From: Caldithrix sp964532875 | Lineage (GTDB): Bacteria; Calditrichota; Calditrichia; Calditrichales; Calditrichaceae | DNA: 10,269 bases | Direction: 5' to 3' | NCBI GenBank assembly: GCA_964532875.1 | Contig: CAZHIZ010000122.1 | Location: 1 to 10,269 of the forward strand | Part shown: in pieces, positions 6,663 through 10,269 of the stretch | Layout of the letters: each line of letters begins with the position of its first letter | How positions within the stretch are numbered: the first letter of the stretch is position 1 | Translations under genes and position numbers: made by a program | Notes under the pieces: generated by a model | Database searches by the model: none | What the model was told of the DNA's origin: nothing | The model's input: the letters and a program-made list of their open reading frames with translations, nothing else

Positions 6663-7421
6663 TTACGCATAGATCATTTTGTTGATTTCTTTGCGCAATT
6701 TGGCCATTGTCTCCGAATGGATCTGAGAAATACGCGATTCCGATACGTTTAGAATTTTGCCGATTTCCTTAAAGGTCAGCTTTTCGTAGTAGTACAGAGT
6801 GATGGCTAACCGGGTTTTCTCGGGCAATTTTTTAATGGCTTTTAGTAACACTCTCTTCATCTCTTCTTCTTCTATTTTTTCGTCAACTCTTACATAATCA
6901 TTGTCTTCAATCAAATCGTACAAATTTTGTTTGCCATTGTTGTCCAGCGGTTTGTCCAAAGAATAAAGAGTGGCGGAATTCATCTCGCGACGGATATTTT
7001 TAATATCGCGATCATTGAACCCCAAACCGTTGGCAACTTCCGCTTCGGTGTAATTGCCGGCAAATTTTTGCTCCAACTCCGCGCTTTTATCGCGAAAGGT
7101 GTTAAGCTTGGCCCGCAAAGAACGCGGAATCCAGTCCAATTTCCGCAACTCATCGATAATAGACCCTTTGATGCGCGGGATGGCGTACGTTTCGAATTTA
7201 ATGCCGTAATTGGGATCAAAACGTTCGATCGCCTCGGCCAACCCCACAATGCCTATCTGGTATAAATCGTTTTCTTCAAGAGCCTGGGGATAATTTTTAA
7301 TCATTTTACGGACAACATATTTGACCAGCCCAAGGTAACGAATTAAGAGTTGCTGTCTTGATTTAAGGTTGTTGTTGTTTTTGTAATCAAACCAAACGGA
7401 ATCGATAGCATTCTGCATCAT
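6663..7421 (-). CDS. FliA/WhiG-type (sigma-28-like) RNA polymerase sigma factor
   Basis: This 252-residue protein directs RNA polymerase to a dedicated promoter set. Residues 10-13 (WFDY) resemble the FliA N-terminus. Region 2 spans about 25-103, including DLYQIGIVGLAEAIERFDP (52-70), the FETYAIPRIKGSIIDELR stretch and WIPRSLR (97-103), all hallmark sequences of the FliA/WhiG group. Region 3 follows at about 105-150. Region 4 holds the helix-turn-helix at 215-242 (EIGKILNVSESRISQIH), which reads the -35 element. Length is typical. An AGGAGG lies eight bases before the paired ATG ATG start. No flagellar gene or FlgM-type anti-sigma is visible nearby; instead a receiver-kinase gene follows, so the pair may be one regulatory unit. 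Whether it controls motility or another regulon is open, hence no symbol is given. Confidence 0.9.
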   Translation of the reverse strand: MMQNAIDSVWFDYKNNNNLKSRQQLLIRYLGLVKYVVRKMIKNYPQALEENDLYQIGIVGLAEAIERFDPNYGIKFETYAIPRIKGSIIDELRKLDWIPRSLRAKLNTFRDKSAELEQKFAGNYTEAEVANGLGFNDRDIKNIRREMNSATLYSLDKPLDNNGKQNLYDLIEDNDYVRVDEKIEEEEMKRVLLKAIKKLPEKTRLAITLYYYEKLTFKEIGKILNVSESRISQIHSETMAKLRKEINKMIYA

Positions 7422-7715
7422 TCTGCGCTCCTCCTAATTTTTTTTCTTGTTTTGTCCTTTATATGGCATTTTCCATGCCAATTTTTGGGAACGGTTCTTA
7501 AAAGTCATTATTAACCTATTGATTTATCATAAATTAAGACAATGTATTTTTTTTAAGTCAAAAAGTTGGTTTCTCATACACAAGGCAAAAATTGTCCACA
7601 TACGCAACAATTTTGTGTTGATTTTTTGGGCACCATTTTATTGATAATCTCAATTACATCTCGTTTTCCGGCGGGTACAATTGATGATTAAATCCTTTTA
7701 AATTGATCGTGGGTA

Positions 7716-7749
7716 TTGATTCATTTAAATGATTTTACTATTCTATAAG
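7716..7749 (+). promoter_or_regulatory. Candidate promoter of the barrel gene
   Basis: TTGATT (7716-7721) resembles a -35 box, and 17 bases on is TATTCT (7739-7744), with the better hexamer TATAAG overlapping its end (7744-7749) at a less favourable spacing. Transcription starting near 7751-7757 would place the whole folded region 7766-7880 in the 5' leader. The match is modest, and promoter consensus in this lineage is uncertain. Confidence 0.3.
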
Positions 7750-7765
7750 TATATGCATAAATTTA

Positions 7766-7886
7766 CGATTTGATTAAGCGAACTCTGGGCTTGGCACAGA
7801 AACTTTTTCGGAAAAGTGAAACGCATGGGAATAACCAATTCGTTAAACCAGAAAATTGGTAGGAACAGATACATCAAACGAAGGAG
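7766..7886 (+). promoter_or_regulatory. Folded 5' leader, possible riboswitch
   Basis: CGATTTGAT (7766-7774) can pair with ATCAAACG (7873-7880), with one bulged A, closing a roughly 100-base region whose 3' side touches the AAGGAG ribosome-binding site (7881-7886). Inside are two arms: ACTTTT/AAAAGT with loop TCGG (7802-7817), and ACCAATT/AATTGGT (7834-7840 with 7854-7860). The three-way shape and the words GCACAG (7794), ACGCA (7821), TAACC (7832) and GGTAGG (7858) recall c-di-GMP-I (GEMM) riboswitches. However, the lower GGC/GCC stem, the GNRA loop and the 3' AGC-GGG segment are not seen. The folding potential is visible; the class assignment is a guess. Confidence 0.33.
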
Positions 7887-7893
7887 AATCTCC

Positions 7894-9204
7894 ATGAAAT
7901 CCCGATCAATTTTTTTAGGCCTATTTTTTTTATTTTTAGGCGTCACCTTTGTATCCGCCCAAATGATGGACCCGTTTAATCAGGAGAACAAAAGTCAATT
8001 CGACGGCGGATTGGGAATGACCTGGATTAACGGCAAACCGTACACCACCATTACGTTAACCCCGGAATTTGCTTTTGGCAAATTCGGTATGGGTTTGAAT
8101 ATCGAACTTCTCTTTAATAATACGGAGGGTTTCAAATTCCGTAAAACCGGATGGGACAAAGGTGCCGGCGCTTTGCGTATGATCCGTTACATTCGTTGGG
8201 GGCATAAAAACGATCCCTTTTACACCCGTATCGGTACATTGGATCAGGCTATTTTAGGACACGGCTTTATTATGGGCTATTACACCAATGAGGCGAACTA
8301 CGATTACCGCAAAATCGGCCTGGCATTGGATCTGGATTTTAAAAGCTACGGCTTCGAAAGCGTAACCAGTAATTTGGGTAATCTGGAAATCGCCGGAGGC
8401 AGAATGTATGTCCGGCCATTGCACTTTACCGAAATACCCATTTTGAAAAACTTTGAAATGGGGGCAACCTACGTGGGCGATTTCAATCCCGATGACCGTA
8501 AAAAAACACATGACGGCGTTTACGAATGGGGTGTTGATGTGGGCTTGCCCATCATTAAATCGCGCCTGTTTAATACGACCATTTATGCGGACTACGCCAA
8601 AATAAACCGACACGGCGACGGTAAAACCGTGGGCATTTTGGCTTATGTGCCCAATGTAATCGGTTTATTCGGTATTTATGCCAAGTTAGAAAAACGCTTC
8701 TTGAATCCGGGATTCTTGCCGGATTATTTTAACAGCATGTACGAATTGGAACGGAATCCCTTGCCGGCCAGCCATTACGGTGTCTTGGATCCTCGGGCTA
8801 CCGTTCTGACCAAAGAAGATTATTTGAGCTACGTGGGTAAGTCGGAAGGTATTTTCGGCGAATTGTCCGGACAGATATTGGGTAAAATTCGTTTGGTGGG
8901 TAATTACCAACACAATACGGGATTAGGCAAAAGCGGCATTCTGCATTTGGAAGCCCGTAGCGCCGATTTGGTCCCCAATATCCAGTTAAAATACACCTAC
9001 GACAAAGTGGGCATTGAAACGTTCAAAGATGTATTCACATTGGATTATCGATCGGTTGCTCAGGCCATGATCGGCTATCGTACGTATAAATATATTGTGA
9101 TATCCATGGTTTACCGCTGGAATTTTATTTACGACGAACAAACACACGAATACAAAACACAAGAACGCATTATGCCCCAGATTAGTTTTTCCATGCCTTT
9201 TTAA
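7894..9204 (+). CDS. Secreted outer-membrane beta-barrel protein, unknown function
   Basis: I do not recognise a named family. The 436-residue protein starts with a clear signal peptide (1-22, ending VSA before Q23). It then shows many alternating-polarity strands rich in Tyr, Gly and Phe, and ends in Met-Pro-Phe; a terminal aromatic residue is the usual barrel-assembly signal. It is therefore placed in the outer membrane as a barrel of perhaps 16 or more strands, a strand count not computed here. The frame stays open 26 codons further upstream to an ATG at 7816, but the start at 7894 is preferred because AAGGAG lies seven bases before it and the signal peptide begins there. It is monocistronic by layout: a folded leader upstream, a strong terminator downstream. 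It has no visible similarity to the DUF5723 protein beyond being a barrel. Confidence 0.8.
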   Translation: MKSRSIFLGLFFLFLGVTFVSAQMMDPFNQENKSQFDGGLGMTWINGKPYTTITLTPEFAFGKFGMGLNIELLFNNTEGFKFRKTGWDKGAGALRMIRYIRWGHKNDPFYTRIGTLDQAILGHGFIMGYYTNEANYDYRKIGLALDLDFKSYGFESVTSNLGNLEIAGGRMYVRPLHFTEIPILKNFEMGATYVGDFNPDDRKKTHDGVYEWGVDVGLPIIKSRLFNTTIYADYAKINRHGDGKTVGILAYVPNVIGLFGIYAKLEKRFLNPGFLPDYFNSMYELERNPLPASHYGVLDPRATVLTKEDYLSYVGKSEGIFGELSGQILGKIRLVGNYQHNTGLGKSGILHLEARSADLVPNIQLKYTYDKVGIETFKDVFTLDYRSVAQAMIGYRTYKYIVISMVYRWNFIYDEQTHEYKTQERIMPQISFSMPF

Positions 9205-9234
9205 ATTAAGGCGCAGGAACCTATTTGAATTTCG

Positions 9235-9280
9235 CGTTACCCGTACAAAAATCCGATACGGGTAACGTTTTTATTCTTTA
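9235..9280 (+). terminator. Intrinsic terminator of the barrel gene
   Basis: CGTTACCCGTA (9235-9245) pairs perfectly with TACGGGTAACG (9257-9267), an 11-bp stem with an 11-base loop, followed at once by TTTTTATTCTTT. It lies 30 bases after the stop codon of the barrel gene and separates it from comF. Confidence 0.88.
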
Positions 9281-9299
9281 TTTTCAATTGCAAAAATAT

Positions 9300-9327
9300 T
9301 TGTTCTTAAAAAATTTTTTATTAGATT
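9300..9327 (+). promoter_or_regulatory. Candidate promoter before the ComF gene
   Basis: TTGTTC (9300-9305) and TAGATT (9322-9327) are 16 bases apart, and the spacer holds the 14-base palindrome TAAAAAATTTTTTA (9307-9320). The preceding terminator implies that comF needs its own promoter in this 191-base spacer. The hexamer matches are partial, so this is a weak call. Confidence 0.3.
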
Positions 9328-9395
9328 CTTTAGGTGTTTTTTAAGCACATTGTTGGGCTTTTAATCGGTGTGTAATTTAATCAAGGGGGCGGGGT

Positions 9396-10124
9396 ATGGG
9401 CTTGAAAGAGGTTTTAATCGATTGGATTTACGAACCTGTTTTATCTTTCATCGCACCGGCAGTATGTATTTCGTGCGGTGAACCGTTAAGCGGTAATGAA
9501 AAAATAATTTGTCGGCACTGTTTTCAGAAAATTCCCACTCTTTCCGACGATTACCTACAAAATCTCAAATCCGAAATTGCCACGCCTTATTTTGACGATT
9601 TAATCGTACGATTTGAATTCAGTCCCATATTCCAACAATTAATTCATCTTTTAAAATATGAACGCTTTTCAGGCGTGGCCCCTATCTTGGCCCAGAGTCT
9701 GGCAGAATTCATTCCTCTTAATTTTGATTTGGTAACCGCCGTACCGTTAAATCCCAGCCGTTTAAAAGAACGGGGCTACAATCAAAGCGCGCTTTTAGCC
9801 CGGCATCTTTCCCAGATAACTCGGATTCCCTTTGATGAATCCGTATTAAAACGTCTGCGCAATACCCCATCCCAAACCAAACTCTCCCGATCCGAACGCC
9901 AGGCAAATGTGCGGAATGCATTTGCAGCCTTAAAAGACATGGAAGGTAAGCGCATCCTTCTAATCGATGATGTGGTAACCACCGGCAGTACATTAAACGA
10001 ATGCGCCCGTGTTTTAAAAGAAGCAGGTGCACAAAAAGTAACCGCTGCAGCCCTGGCTACACCCGTCGATTTTTTTCAGAGCAGTCGATTGGAACAGACG
10101 GCAGCCTGGCCTTTACAAAGTTAG
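9396..10124 (+). CDS. comF: ComF-family phosphoribosyltransferase-like protein
   Basis: ComF proteins carry a zinc ribbon and a type I phosphoribosyltransferase fold. They are needed for DNA uptake in naturally competent bacteria and are linked to replication restart in some species; the exact reaction is not settled. Here Cys24/Cys27 and Cys39/Cys42 form the zinc ribbon. The VPLNPSRLKERGYNQS stretch (116-131) and TPSQTKLSRSER (157-168) are family hallmarks. IDDVVTTGST (190-199) is the PRPP-binding loop with its paired aspartates. The 242-residue length is normal, but the last 17 or so residues after ALATPV do not look like the family and run into a heptamer repeat that carries the stop codon. 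The start has AAGGGGG six bases upstream. No other competence gene is nearby. Confidence 0.88.
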   Translation: MGLKEVLIDWIYEPVLSFIAPAVCISCGEPLSGNEKIICRHCFQKIPTLSDDYLQNLKSEIATPYFDDLIVRFEFSPIFQQLIHLLKYERFSGVAPILAQSLAEFIPLNFDLVTAVPLNPSRLKERGYNQSALLARHLSQITRIPFDESVLKRLRNTPSQTKLSRSERQANVRNAFAALKDMEGKRILLIDDVVTTGSTLNECARVLKEAGAQKVTAAALATPVDFFQSSRLEQTAAWPLQS

Positions 10125-10133
10125 TCGTTAGTT
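10120..10133. repeat. Heptamer pair overlapping the comF stop codon
   Basis: GTTAGTC (10120-10126) and GTTAGTT (10127-10133) are two contiguous 7-base units. The TAG stop of comF (10122-10124) lies inside the first, so intergenic repeat sequence forms the end of the coding region. Confidence 0.4.
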
Positions 10134-10215
10134 GACTTAACATTTATTGAGACATTATTTATTGTCATTTATCTTACATTTAACCGAATGGAGGACTCGG
10201 GAGGAAGAGTTATTA

Positions 10216-10237
10216 GTTGAATGGTTGAATGGTAAAT
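10216..10237. repeat. GTTGAAT/GGTAAAT repeat tract
   Basis: GTTGAAT (10216-10222), G, GTTGAAT (10224-10230) and GGTAAAT (10231-10237) form a short tandem tract whose first units have an 8-base spacing. Words of this kind also occur at 5284-5304. The rest of the 10125-10269 end region is AT-rich with a purine-rich patch (10190-10210) and no recognisable gene or terminator. Confidence 0.45.
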
Positions 10238-10269
10238 AGGGGGGAGTGCCCAAATCTGAATAAGCCACA

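Larger units (their letters stand above)
7422..7893. other. AT-rich divergent spacer with control elements
   Basis: This 472-base stretch between the minus-strand sigma factor and the plus-strand barrel gene holds no supported gene. It should contain promoters for both. AAAATTGT (7588-7595) and ACAATTTT (7607-7614) form an 8-bp inverted repeat with an 11-base spacer, a possible operator or weak hairpin. TGGCA/TGCCA (about 7464-7480) is a smaller one. The right third holds the candidate promoter and folded leader described separately. Confidence 0.55.

Noticed and set aside
6750..6775. TTTAG...TGCCGAT resembling a sigma-28 promoter
   Set aside because: It lies inside the sigma factor coding region on the opposite strand, and only part of the TAAA-N15-GCCGATAA consensus fits.
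7816..7893. In-frame upstream extension of the barrel gene to an ATG at 7816
   Set aside because: No ribosome-binding site precedes it, it would put 26 charged residues before the signal peptide, and the segment is part of the folded leader. The ATG at 7894 has a good AAGGAG.
8254..8613. Minus-strand open frame of 119 codons inside the barrel gene
   Set aside because: It is antisense to a clear secreted barrel protein, has no start signal and no recognisable domain.
1..10269. CRISPR array, tRNA, rRNA, transposase or phage genes
   Set aside because: Looked for and not seen: the repeats are 7-8 base tracts without spacers, and no tRNA-like cloverleaf or mobile-element protein was recognised.

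Overview
The window looks like chromosomal DNA of a Gram-negative bacterium of the Fibrobacterota-Chlorobiota-Bacteroidota (FCB) sphere, most likely the Calditrichota or a close relative. The reasons are the short, single-domain AMP nucleosidase, a DUF5723-type outer-membrane protein, a lipoprotein plus beta-barrel gene pair, an archease, and moderate-to-low GC with AT-rich spacers. This placement is inference from gene content; no rRNA is present.

Layout. 1-242: gene-free, with GC-rich hairpins, a heptamer tract and a probable terminator. 243-1049 (-): AMP nucleosidase. 1050-1465: a 416-base gene-free spacer with an 11-bp hairpin and two heptamer tracts. 4687-1466 (-): a two-gene unit made of a large secreted lipoprotein and a DUF5723 beta-barrel protein; the lipoprotein gene contains a 100-N assembly gap at 3356-3455. 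4779-5228 (+): archease, divergent from that unit. 5229-5463: convergent spacer with heptamer repeats. 7421-5464 (-): a FliA/WhiG-type sigma factor followed by a receiver-histidine kinase protein with a degenerate ATP site. 7422-7893: gene-free, holding a possible promoter and a folded leader. 7894-9204 (+): a secreted outer-membrane beta-barrel protein, closed by a clear intrinsic terminator. 9396-10124 (+): a ComF-type phosphoribosyltransferase. 10125-10269: AT-rich spacer with repeats.

How the genes may work together. There are three plausible units: envelope (lipoprotein + barrel), regulation (sigma-28-like factor + REC-HisKA-HATPase protein), and a separate barrel gene with its own structured leader. 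The AMP nucleosidase (purine turnover), archease (RNA-ligase activator) and ComF protein appear to be unlinked housekeeping or accessory genes. No flagellar, rtcB, CRISPR, phage, transposase, tRNA or rRNA genes are visible.

The points most worth a second look are a composite intergenic repeat (hairpin + CGGCTTCTGAC(G/A)GA + heptamer tract) seen twice, the kinase lacking canonical N-box and G1-box residues, and the folded leader before the barrel gene, which has partial similarity to c-di-GMP-I riboswitches. No clearly new defence or biosynthetic system is visible.
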